Source: Pseudomonas sp. SORT22 (GTDB lineage Bacteria; Pseudomonadota; Gammaproteobacteria; Pseudomonadales; Pseudomonadaceae). Taken from it: 64,000 nt of DNA. Below are positions 53,300 through 61,261 of the stretch, piece by piece (position 1 is the stretch's first letter; every line of letters begins with the position of its first letter). The notes beneath the pieces are model-generated. The model was given only the letters and a program-made list of their open reading frames with translations. It searched no databases and had not been told where the DNA came from. The stretch covers positions 4,650,501 through 4,714,500 of the forward strand of contig NZ_CP071007.1 of the NCBI RefSeq assembly GCF_018417635.1. Direction: 5' to 3'. The position numbers and the translations under genes are program-made.

Positions 53300-54400
53300 T
53301 TACTCCTTGGCCGCCAGATTCACCACACGATTGGACCGGTCCACCGGACGAACCTGCTGCCCTTCCTGGAGCACATGCACGCCGGCCGCCACCACCCAGT
53401 CCGAGGCATTCAGGCCTTCGAGCACTGGCACGCTGTTTTCACCGTAGGCACCCACCCGCACCGGTACGCGCTTGAGGGTGTTGTTGGCATCGACACGCCA
53501 GACGTAGGTCTGGCCGTTTTCTGCGGTCAGCGCCGAGAGCGGCACCGCCAGGGGAATGTTCTCGGCGTGCTGGATGTACACCCGGGCGCTTTGCCCAAGC
53601 TCGGCCGGCACCTTGCCGGCGGTAAAGGCGATGCGCGCAGCGAAGGTTCGCGAGCGCGGGTCGGCCGAAGGCGACAGTTCGCGAATCCGGCCATTGAAGC
53701 GTTGATCCGGTTGCGACCAGAGCTCCACCGCCACCGTCTGGCCGACCTTGAAGCGGCCAAAATTCTGCTCAGGCAGGCCGATCAGCACTTCGCGCTCGCC
53801 ATCGGCGGCCAGGGTGAACACCGTCTGCCCCGCAGCCACCACCTGGCCCACCTCAACCTGGCGCTTGGCGATCACGCCGTCCTGGGACGCGCGCAGTACG
53901 GCATATTCTGCCTGGTTGCCGGCGACGTCGAACTCGGCGCGCACTTGCTTGAGCCGGGCCAGGCCAGCACGGTAGAGGTTTTCGGCGTTGTCGTATTGCG
54001 AATGGCTGACCATCTGCCGGTCGAGCAGGGTCTTGTAGCGGTCGCGCTCGGCCTTGACCAGGTTCAGGTTGGCTTCGGCAGCGGCCAATTGGGCACGGCT
54101 GGCTTCCAGTTGCAGGCGCACATCCTGGGGGTCGAGTTCGGCCAGTGGCTGTTCGGCCTTGACCCGCTGCCCCTCCTCGACCAGGCGCTTGCTGACCTTG
54201 CCACCGATGCGGAACGCCAGCTCCGGCTCGAAGCGCGCACGCACCTCGCCGGGGTAGCTGTCGGCGGCGGCGCTGGCCGGCTGCGGCTGCACCACCATGG
54301 CCGGACGAAGGGAAGTCTGCGGTGCGCTTTCCTGCCCGCAGGCAGCAAGCAACAGCACGAGACCAACGGGCAAAGCGAGGGGCAAGGCATGGCGCAACAT
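53300..54400 (-). CDS. mexJ: RND efflux membrane-fusion lipoprotein, MexJ-like
   Basis: Periplasmic adaptor of 366 residues linking the RND pump to an outer-membrane channel. The signal peptide ends in the lipobox LLAACG (C21), so it is lipid-anchored in the inner membrane. A barrel-sandwich hybrid domain, a helical hairpin (about residues 95-165), a beta-barrel and a membrane-proximal domain follow. It is the first gene of the mexJK operon and divergent from the TetR gene by 195 bases. Confidence 0.87.
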   Translation of the reverse strand: MLRHALPLALPVGLVLLLAACGQESAPQTSLRPAMVVQPQPASAAADSYPGEVRARFEPELAFRIGGKVSKRLVEEGQRVKAEQPLAELDPQDVRLQLEASRAQLAAAEANLNLVKAERDRYKTLLDRQMVSHSQYDNAENLYRAGLARLKQVRAEFDVAGNQAEYAVLRASQDGVIAKRQVEVGQVVAAGQTVFTLAADGEREVLIGLPEQNFGRFKVGQTVAVELWSQPDQRFNGRIRELSPSADPRSRTFAARIAFTAGKVPAELGQSARVYIQHAENIPLAVPLSALTAENGQTYVWRVDANNTLKRVPVRVGAYGENSVPVLEGLNASDWVVAAGVHVLQEGQQVRPVDRSNRVVNLAAKE

Positions 54401-54430
54401 GATGGATGACCTTTCGCGAATGGCGCTTTG

Positions 54431-54458
54431 AATATTTATACTGGCGGGTATATTAAAT
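54431..54458. promoter_or_regulatory. Candidate TetR/MexL operator and mexJK promoter
   Basis: The AT-rich core contains the dyad TATAC-6-GTATA (54437-54452) in the mexJ-mexL intergenic region, overlapping TATAAA-like -10 sequence on the minus strand. It is the only conspicuous dyad there and a good candidate repressor site. Binding is inference. Confidence 0.5.
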
Positions 54459-54595
54459 CAGGGAACCGGAGCGGGGAAGCAGGCCTGCGCGAGAAATCCC
54501 ATATTTACGCCGGGAGCAGCGCGTCGATTTTTGCCCGCCGAAATGCCGGTCGCGATGTACCATGTGCACTTACTGGAATATGTAACTTTTCACTC

Positions 54596-55228
54596 ATGCC
54601 CAAAGTCACCGCTGCTACCGGCCCCGGCCGGCCCAAGGACCTGGCAAAACGCCAGGCCATTCTCGAGGCAGCCAAGGCGCTGTTTCTAACCCTTGGCTAT
54701 GCCAACACCAGCATGGATGCGGTCGCGACAGCGGCAGGTGTGTCAAAACTCACGGTCTACAGCCACTTTACCGACAAGGAGACGCTGTTCTCTTCGGCAG
54801 TGGTCGCCACCTGCACGGCGCAGTTGCCCGAGCTGATTTTCGAGCTGCCTGAAGGGGTTCCGCTGGAACAGGTGCTGCTGAAGATCGGCCGCGGCTTTCA
54901 GGCGCTGATCAGCAGCGACCTGTCGGTCAAGCTGCACCGGCTGATCATGGCCCTGGGCAATCAGGACCCGAAACTCAGCCAGATCTTCTTCGAGGCCGGC
55001 CCGTTGCGGGTGCTGCACGAGATGGAGGCGCTGCTGCGCCAGGTGGATGCCCGCGGGCTGCTGCGCATTGAATTGCCGGCCAACGCCGCCGAGCACTTCT
55101 TCTGCCTGCTCAAGGGCGCGGCCAACTTCCGCCTGTTGCTCGGCTATGCCCCGGCGCTGGATGCCGAGGCCTCCGAGGCCCATGTGCAAGAAGTGGTGGC
55201 GCTGTTCATGCGCGCTTACCGACCTTAA
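54596..55228 (+). CDS. mexL: TetR-family repressor, MexL-like
   Basis: Transcriptional repressor of 210 residues. The N-terminal TetR helix-turn-helix spans about residues 20-65 ([37 protein letters not shown] region), and a helical ligand-binding domain follows. The long frame upstream to 54428 is non-coding; [15 protein letters not shown] at 54596 gives the expected length. It is divergent from mexJK, which it probably represses along with itself, and its 3' end overlaps rsmJ by four bases. The symbol is by analogy to the P. aeruginosa locus. Confidence 0.83.
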   Translation: MPKVTAATGPGRPKDLAKRQAILEAAKALFLTLGYANTSMDAVATAAGVSKLTVYSHFTDKETLFSSAVVATCTAQLPELIFELPEGVPLEQVLLKIGRGFQALISSDLSVKLHRLIMALGNQDPKLSQIFFEAGPLRVLHEMEALLRQVDARGLLRIELPANAAEHFFCLLKGAANFRLLLGYAPALDAEASEAHVQEVVALFMRAYRP

Positions 55229-56007
55229 GCCTTGAGGGCTTTTTTCGGATAGATGTCGTAGCGGCTGGATTTGCCTTCCAGGCAGTGGCTGGGCTTGGGC
55301 CCGTCGATGATCGGCGCCTTGCGCGGGCGCTTGACCACCACCCGGTGGCTGGCCAGGGCCAGGGCGGCTTCGAGCAGCGCCGGGGCGTCGAGGTCGTCAC
55401 CAACCAGCGGGCGGAACACGCGCATTTCCTTTTTTACCAGGGCGCTCTTGTCGCGATGAGGGAACATCGGGTCGAGGTAGATCACCTGCGGCGGCTCACC
55501 CTGCCAGGTGCGCATACGCTCGATGGCATTGCCGGTGAGCAGTTGCATGCGCGCAACGATCGGGCCCACCTCGGCATCGCTGCGGGCGCGGGCCAGGCCG
55601 TCTTCGAGCAAGGCCGCGACCAGCGGCTGGCGCTCGATCAGGGTCATCTGGCAACCGAGGCTCGCCAGCACGAAAGCGTCCTTGCCCAGCCCCGCCGTGG
55701 CATCGAGCACCTGCGGGCGCACGCCCTGGGCGACGCCCACGGCCTTGGCGATCATCTGCCCGCTGCCGCCGCCGAACACCCGCCGGTGCGCCGCCGCGCC
55801 TTCGACAAAATCCACCCGCACCGGCCCCGGCGCCTGCGCACCGAGCTGCTGGATCTGCAGGCCATCGGCGCCGATCTGCACGGCAAAGCCTGCATTGTCA
55901 TCGCTCAGCGGCAATCCCAGACGCCGCGCCCACTCGCCAGCCTGGGCCTGATAATCGGCCGTCAATGCCTCGACCCGGATGCCGCCGTCAGCCAGTTGCT
56001 CCACCAT
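55225..56007 (-). CDS. rsmJ: 16S rRNA (guanine1516-N2) methyltransferase
   Basis: SAM-dependent methyltransferase (formerly YhiQ) of 260 residues that modifies G1516 of 16S rRNA. The SAM-binding motif [19 protein letters not shown] lies near residues 100-118 and the catalytic-type motif [17 protein letters not shown] near residue 180. ATG at 56007 follows AGGA by 4-5 bases; the TTG one codon upstream is too close to be used. It is convergent with mexL. Confidence 0.94.
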   Translation of the reverse strand: MVEQLADGGIRVEALTADYQAQAGEWARRLGLPLSDDNAGFAVQIGADGLQIQQLGAQAPGPVRVDFVEGAAAHRRVFGGGSGQMIAKAVGVAQGVRPQVLDATAGLGKDAFVLASLGCQMTLIERQPLVAALLEDGLARARSDAEVGPIVARMQLLTGNAIERMRTWQGEPPQVIYLDPMFPHRDKSALVKKEMRVFRPLVGDDLDAPALLEAALALASHRVVVKRPRKAPIIDGPKPSHCLEGKSSRYDIYPKKALKA

Positions 56008-56039
56008 CAAATCCTGTACTCAAAAAAATTAAATGATCG

Positions 56040-56053
56040 TCGGCCGCGGCCGA
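56040..56053. promoter_or_regulatory. Perfect 14-bp palindrome in rsmJ/56103 gap
   Basis: TCGGCCGCGGCCGA is a perfect dyad located in the 95-base divergent region between rsmJ and the 206-residue repeat protein, followed by TATACGAAGTAT-like AT-rich dyad sequence. It could be a regulator site or a hairpin in either leader. Confidence 0.35.
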
Positions 56054-56102
56054 TATACGAAGTATTCGCTATTTTGCCAGACCAGCACCCTCTGCGACTG
56101 CC

Positions 56103-56723
56103 ATGACCGACATTCTTCAGCTCAACTCAGGTTATATCTCGCCCGTCGGCGACTATGGCCGGCACAATACCCAGGCACTGGGCGGCATCAGCCACCTGTG
56201 GCAGGATTTTTTTGCCCGCGCCCTGGCTGAGCAGCAAGGTCCGGAGGACGCGGCCAAGGCCGTGGCCACCGAGCAGTTCGACAAGGTCACCGGCGAGCCG
56301 CTGGGCGGCAGCCAGGTGCTGGCGCAGATCCACAACCAGCGCCTGTGCGATGTGCACGACACCGAACTGGCCCCGCCAGAGCCGCTGTTCCTGCCGATCG
56401 CCGAGCTTGAGCCGGAGCTGCTGGAAAAACTCGCGCCGCCGTTCAGCGCCGCCGAACTGATCGAGCAACAGCGCCAGCTGGATATCAGCAACACCTGGGT
56501 ACGCCCGGTAGTCATGAGCCAGGGCCACCCGCTGCCCGCACCCGGCCCGGCACCACAGGCCAAACCGTTGTACCTGCCGATCGCCGAGTTCGAGATGGAC
56601 CTGCTGGACAAGGCGCCGGAGCCCTTCGACGACGCCACCATGGCCGTGCAGCAATCGCAGCTGGACTTCGACAACCGCTGGGCTCGCCCGGTGGTGCTGA
56701 ACAACGTGCGCATCGCCGCCTGA
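56103..56723 (+). CDS. Conserved protein with internal 44-residue duplication
   Basis: A 206-residue protein of unknown function with no signal peptide or membrane helix. Residues 94-137 and 155-198 are two copies of a 44-residue unit: both begin PLxLPIAE, end RPVV, and 25 of 44 positions are identical by my alignment, with no gaps. A proline-rich spacer (about 138-154) joins them. The N-terminal 90 residues are unrelated. Strong conservation of the copies suggests a structural or binding repeat. The gene is divergent from rsmJ and ends three bases before the convergent extensin-like gene. Confidence 0.78.
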   Translation: MTDILQLNSGYISPVGDYGRHNTQALGGISHLWQDFFARALAEQQGPEDAAKAVATEQFDKVTGEPLGGSQVLAQIHNQRLCDVHDTELAPPEPLFLPIAELEPELLEKLAPPFSAAELIEQQRQLDISNTWVRPVVMSQGHPLPAPGPAPQAKPLYLPIAEFEMDLLDKAPEPFDDATMAVQQSQLDFDNRWARPVVLNNVRIAA

Positions 56724-56726
56724 GCC

Positions 56727-57422
56727 TTAGCGGCAGATCTGCCAGAAGCCCATGTCCAGGTGAAAGTGATTGCGGTGTGCGGCGTTGTACTCAGGCCCCA
56801 GCACCGTGTTGAAACTGTCGCAGGCACTGGCGTGCACATCCCTTAAAAACTTCGCTTTGACGCCCTCCCCCGGCCAGTCCTTGAGCAACTGGATACGCTG
56901 CCCGTCCGCCAGGCGAAAGCCGGCGATATCCAGGGCATTGGCCGTGGCGTGCTGGCTCAGGCGGCCATTCTTGCGGTTGTACATGTTGCGACAGGCAAAG
57001 CTGCCCAGGTGATCGACCTGCACCACCGGCTGGGCAAAGGCGCGCTGTGCCGCCGGTTGCAGAGCGTGGCGCTCGAACAGCGCATAAGCCACCGCCAAGG
57101 GGCAACTGGCGAGAAAGCTGCTGCTCAGGCGCACCGACGAGCCTTCGACGCGCACCACGTTTTCCAGGGGGCACGGCGCATTGGCGGGGCTGTCGGCCTG
57201 CTTGCGGTAGCGCAGGCTGGAGGTGGCCAGGGCCTGCTCGCACAGCTGCGGATCATCCTCAAGGCGGCCCAATTTATACGGCGTAAGCAGGTTCGGCGGC
57301 TGGCGCACATCCAGCACCGCCCAGGGGTTCCAGGCATCCGGCAGATGCCAGCCCAGGCGCCAGGCAGCACCCAGTGCAACGAGCAGAATCAGACACAGTA
57401 CCGCGAGCAATCCTTTGCGCAT
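56727..57422 (-). CDS. Extensin-like C-terminal domain protein
   Basis: A 231-residue exported or inner-membrane-anchored protein: a signal or anchor helix (about residues 4-22) is followed by an extensin-like C-terminal domain. The histidine/aspartate motifs HATANALDIAGF and RNHFHLDMGF near the C-terminus resemble the zinc site of D-Ala-D-Ala carboxypeptidase/LAS-type peptidases, so a peptidoglycan or cell-wall peptidase role is plausible. Four to five cysteines could form disulfides in the periplasm. It lies 6 bases after the next gene upstream and is likely in one operon with it. Confidence 0.83.
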   Translation of the reverse strand: MRKGLLAVLCLILLVALGAAWRLGWHLPDAWNPWAVLDVRQPPNLLTPYKLGRLEDDPQLCEQALATSSLRYRKQADSPANAPCPLENVVRVEGSSVRLSSSFLASCPLAVAYALFERHALQPAAQRAFAQPVVQVDHLGSFACRNMYNRKNGRLSQHATANALDIAGFRLADGQRIQLLKDWPGEGVKAKFLRDVHASACDSFNTVLGPEYNAAHRNHFHLDMGFWQICR

Positions 57423-57428
57423 GGTCGA

Positions 57429-58259
57429 TCAGCGCCTGAACAACTGGTTGAGCTGGTCGAACGACAGCGCCTGGTCGGCGTAGTCAAAACAGCCTTGATC
57501 ATGAATCTGCTGCGCAGCGTTGAAAAACGCCCCATAGGCGGCCCGCGCCAGCGATGAGCCGACGCTGATACGCTTGACCCCCAGCGCTTGAACGTCGGCA
57601 AAACTCAAGCGCACACCGCTCAGGCCCATCAGCACATTGACCGGCTTCGGCGCCACCGCCTGGACCACCCGACGGATCTCCTCGGCCGTACGCAAGCCCG
57701 GCGCATACAGCACATCGGCACCGGCTTCGGCGAAGGCCTGCAGGCGGGCGATGGTGTCGTCCAGGTCCATGCGCCCGTGCAGCAGGTTTTCCGCGCGGGC
57801 ACAGAGCATGAACGGAAAGTCCAGGCTGCGCGCGGCGGTGACGGCCGCCTCGACCCGCTCCACGGCGTGATAGAAGCTGTAGATTGGCTCGTCGGCATTG
57901 CCGCTGGCATCCTCGATCGAGCCGCCCACCAGGCCAATGGCGGCGCCCTGCAGGATCGCCTCGGCACAGCCCTTGGGGTCGTCGCTGAAACCGTTCTCAA
58001 GGTCGGCAGCCACCGGCAATGCCGTGGCATCGACAATGGCGCGGGCATTGACCAGGGTTTCATCCAGGCTCATCGCCCCTTCGGCATCTGGCCGCCCCAG
58101 GGAGAACGCCAGGCCGGCGCTGGTGGTGGCCAACGCCTCGAAGCCGAGGCTGGCCAGCAGCTTGGCCGAGCCGGCATCCCAAGGGTTGGGAATGACAAAG
58201 GCGCCATCGCGCTCATGCAGGGCTTTGAAGGCTTCGGCACGCAGGGTTTGCACATCCAT
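57429..58259 (-). CDS. Isocitrate lyase / PEP mutase superfamily enzyme
   Basis: A 276-residue predicted TIM-barrel enzyme of the ICL/PEPM superfamily. The N-terminal signature IPNPWDAGSAKLLASLGF and the TTSAGLAFSLG segment match the family. The metal- and substrate-binding acidic patch is represented by AADLENGF and GSIEDASG. The ICL-type catalytic KKCGH motif is absent, so it is not isocitrate lyase. A carboxyphosphonoenolpyruvate-like, oxaloacetate-type or other lyase activity cannot be chosen from sequence. It lies 33 bases downstream of the DUF72 gene. Confidence 0.82.
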   Translation of the reverse strand: MDVQTLRAEAFKALHERDGAFVIPNPWDAGSAKLLASLGFEALATTSAGLAFSLGRPDAEGAMSLDETLVNARAIVDATALPVAADLENGFSDDPKGCAEAILQGAAIGLVGGSIEDASGNADEPIYSFYHAVERVEAAVTAARSLDFPFMLCARAENLLHGRMDLDDTIARLQAFAEAGADVLYAPGLRTAEEIRRVVQAVAPKPVNVLMGLSGVRLSFADVQALGVKRISVGSSLARAAYGAFFNAAQQIHDQGCFDYADQALSFDQLNQLFRR

Positions 58260-58292
58260 GATCTCGGCTCCCAGGCAGGCGGCAGGACGCGC

Positions 58293-59162
58293 TCAGAGCA
58301 GGCCGAGTTGTTCGGCTTCTGGCGTGCGGTCCAGTTCAGGCAAGGCCGCAAGCCCCGGCAGGCGCTCCATCAGGCCTTGATGAAAACGCCGGGCCAAGGC
58401 GGCGGCCAGGCGATTGTCGGCAGTATGCAGGAAAACATAGGGGCTGCGCCCCTCCTCGATCCAGGCCGCGACCTTGTCCAGCCACGGCAGCAGGAACGGC
58501 TCGTTGGCGGCCAGTTCCGGGTGGCCGATGAAGCGGATCTGCGGGTGCTGGGTAAAGGCGGTCGGGCGAGGCGGCACGCGCGGTTTTTTCGACTGGGCGT
58601 GGAGCACCTCGGGCGTCTGTGAAGTACAACTGAACAACGCGCGAGGGTCGAGACAGATGCGCTCCACACCACGCTCAAGCAGCAGGCGGTTGAGCAGGCG
58701 CTCTTCCTCGCCCTTGCTGAAGAACGCCGCGTTGCGCACCTCCACGGCGATGGGCACGCCAGCCTCGTCGATAAAGCTCACTAGCTCGCTCAGGCGCGCC
58801 GGGCCGAAGGTTGCCGGCAATTGCAGCCAGTACGGCGCAACCCGTGCGCCAAGGGGCTTGAGCAATTCGATGAAGGACTGGGCGGCGGCCAGTTGAGCGT
58901 GCAGGTCACCGCTGTGGCTGATGTCGCCGGGGAACTTGGCGGTGAAGCGAAAGTGCGCCGGCATCAGCTGCGCCCAGCGTTCGATGGTCGCCGGTGCCGG
59001 GCGGGCATAAAAGGTGGTGTTGCCTTCTACGGCATTGAAGACCTGGCTATACAGGCCGAGGAAGTCGCTGGTTTTAGCCTCGGCCGGGTACAGGTACTCG
59101 CGCCAGGCGTTTTCACTCCAGGACGGACAACCGACAAAATAGGGCAGCGTGGACAGACTCAT
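58293..59162 (-). CDS. DUF72 (YecE-family) protein
   Basis: A 289-residue TIM-barrel-like protein of the DUF72/YecE family. The opening VGCPSWSENAWREYLYP, the FNAVEGNTTFYARP stretch and FTAKFPGDISH are typical family motifs. Several conserved aromatic and acidic residues suggest a catalytic pocket. The biochemical function of this family is not established to my knowledge. It starts only three bases after the preceding small gene, so the two are cotranscribed. Confidence 0.88.
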   Translation of the reverse strand: MSLSTLPYFVGCPSWSENAWREYLYPAEAKTSDFLGLYSQVFNAVEGNTTFYARPAPATIERWAQLMPAHFRFTAKFPGDISHSGDLHAQLAAAQSFIELLKPLGARVAPYWLQLPATFGPARLSELVSFIDEAGVPIAVEVRNAAFFSKGEEERLLNRLLLERGVERICLDPRALFSCTSQTPEVLHAQSKKPRVPPRPTAFTQHPQIRFIGHPELAANEPFLLPWLDKVAAWIEEGRSPYVFLHTADNRLAAALARRFHQGLMERLPGLAALPELDRTPEAEQLGLL

Positions 59163-59165
59163 CCA

Positions 59166-59462
59166 TCAAATGTACAGGTCCAGCCCGAGTACTTCCATCT
59201 CCCAGTCAACGAAACCGGCAGTGGTCAGGTAGCTGGCCAGGGCATGGGCGGTGCGCTTGTTGCGCGCCCGCGGGAAGATCATGTCCTGAGGCCGCGCCGG
59301 CAGGCCGCCAGTGCGCGCCTGGCCGTGGCTGGCGCTGGCTTGCGCCTGTACTTCGAACTCGCCCGGCAGATCTTCGTCGTCCACGTCATCGGTGCGTACC
59401 GGCGCTTTGCGCGGGGCTCGCTTGATGGGGTAGGACTGAGAAGAAAAACCGTCTATGCGCAT
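59166..59462 (-). CDS. Small conserved hypothetical protein
   Basis: A 98-residue protein, basic at the N-terminus and acidic around residues 25-35 (TDDVDDEDLPG), with a more hydrophobic C-terminal third (ALASYLTTAGFVDWEM). No signal peptide or recognised domain. I include it because the frame is flush with the DUF72 gene (three-base gap) and lies downstream of a structured 129-base gap. The opening MRIDG...SY loosely recalls small flagellar or adaptor proteins, but the similarity is too weak to assign. Confidence 0.65.
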   Translation of the reverse strand: MRIDGFSSQSYPIKRAPRKAPVRTDDVDDEDLPGEFEVQAQASASHGQARTGGLPARPQDMIFPRARNKRTAHALASYLTTAGFVDWEMEVLGLDLYI

Positions 59463-59519
59463 GGCGATTACTCAGGAGCAGTGATGGCAATTTAGCAGCA
59501 TCGCTGATCCTTCGCTAAT

Positions 59520-59568
59520 GCCCGATTGATAACTGGACCACAGATCGGGCAAAAGGTTTTATTTTGCC
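59520..59568 (-). other. Mutually exclusive hairpins between tsaB and the 98-residue gene
   Basis: GGCAAAA / TTTTGCC (59548-59568, 7-base loop) and GCCCGAT / ATCGGGC (59520-59526 with 59544-59550) share bases 59548-59550, so only one can form at a time. The arrangement is attenuator-like. No short leader peptide was identified. Confidence 0.4.
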
Positions 59569-59591
59569 TGGGAATAACCGACGAACTGCAC

Positions 59592-60266
59592 TCAGCGCGC
59601 TTTCGGCGTGGCCACCTTGTCGCGCAGGTACACAGGTTGCGCGAGGTCGGCGGCAATCGCCTCGCCGCGCTGCCAGGCGAAGGTCGCCAGGCTCAGCAGG
59701 TCCTGGGCATGGGGCAGCAGGCTGGCGTCCTGGCCGCAGGCCTTGACCGCCAGGCGCTCGGCATAGCCCCAGCCAGTGCCCGCGCCAAACCAGTCGCCGC
59801 TGGCACCCTCGGGCAAGGCCACCTGCTCCGGTGGCAGCACCGCCTCCTTGCCCTGCAGGCGCATTTCGCCGTCAACGTTGCGATAGCAGCCCCAGTAGAC
59901 CTCGTCCATGCGCGCATCGATTGCCGCCGCCACTTGCTGCACGCCCTGCTCACGCATCGCGCGCTGGGCCAGCACGGCCAGGTTGGACACCGGCAGTACC
60001 GGCCGCTCCAGGGCGAAGGCCAGGCCCTGGACCACGCCAATGGCAATGCGCACGCCAGTGAAGGCGCCCGGGCCACGACCGAAGGCGATGGCATCGAGCT
60101 GTTGCAGGGTGACGCCGGCATCGGCCAGCAGTTGCTGGATCATCGGCAGCAGCTTCTGCGCGTGCAGGCGCGGGATCACCTCATAGTGGCTGGAAACCTT
60201 GCCATCATGCAGCAAGGCAACGGAGCAGGCTTCGGTGGCGGTGTCGAGGGCCAGCAAGGTGGTCAT
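59592..60266 (-). CDS. tsaB: tRNA threonylcarbamoyladenosine biosynthesis protein TsaB
   Basis: Platform subunit that pairs with TsaD and TsaE to make the universal t6A37 modification on ANN-reading tRNAs. The 224-residue ASKHA-fold protein opens LLALDTATEACSVAL and carries the characteristic KLLPMIQQLLADAG and FGRGPGAFTGVRIAIG segments. The start at 60266 is the family one; an upstream in-frame ATG at 60284 adds an unlikely MPLEPP. It lies downstream of adk, separated by a terminator. TcdA, encoded in this window, acts on its product. Confidence 0.96.
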   Translation of the reverse strand: MTTLLALDTATEACSVALLHDGKVSSHYEVIPRLHAQKLLPMIQQLLADAGVTLQQLDAIAFGRGPGAFTGVRIAIGVVQGLAFALERPVLPVSNLAVLAQRAMREQGVQQVAAAIDARMDEVYWGCYRNVDGEMRLQGKEAVLPPEQVALPEGASGDWFGAGTGWGYAERLAVKACGQDASLLPHAQDLLSLATFAWQRGEAIAADLAQPVYLRDKVATPKAR

Positions 60267-60308
60267 CGGGGGTTCCAGGGGCAAGAAAAAAGAGCAGCAT
60301 TATAAACA

Positions 60309-60334
60309 ACAACGGCCCGCAAGCGGGCCGTTGT
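60309..60334 (-). terminator. Rho-independent terminator after adk
   Basis: A 12-bp stem ACAACGGCCCGC / GCGGGCCGTTGT with a minimal AA loop (effectively a CAAG tetraloop with slightly shorter stem) is followed on the minus strand by TGTTTATAA. It lies 20 bases after the adk stop and separates adk from tsaB. Confidence 0.85.
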
Positions 60335-60353
60335 CTGCACTACCGAGCGTCGA

Positions 60354-61107
<754 letters not shown>

Positions 61108-61179
61108 GATACACAGCGCCCGCAAGCCACACAAGCGCTCGAAAGTCGGAAAAACCCACGCACTGTGGCCACTTGCAGC

Positions 61180-61204
61180 ACAGGTTGCGCCGAGCGCAAC
61201 CTGT
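61180..61204 (-). other. Strong 11-bp hairpin between ppc and adk
   Basis: ACAGGTTGCGC / GCGCAACCTGT with a 3-base loop begins 58 bases after the ppc stop. It is highly stable but no U tract follows on the minus strand, so it is probably a ppc 3'-end structure or a rho-dependent stop rather than a classic intrinsic terminator. Confidence 0.55.
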
Positions 61205-61261
61205 TGCTTTACAAGCATTCTGCCCTTCCTGGGCAAACCCTCGGCAAAGCGTTTTGCCAAC

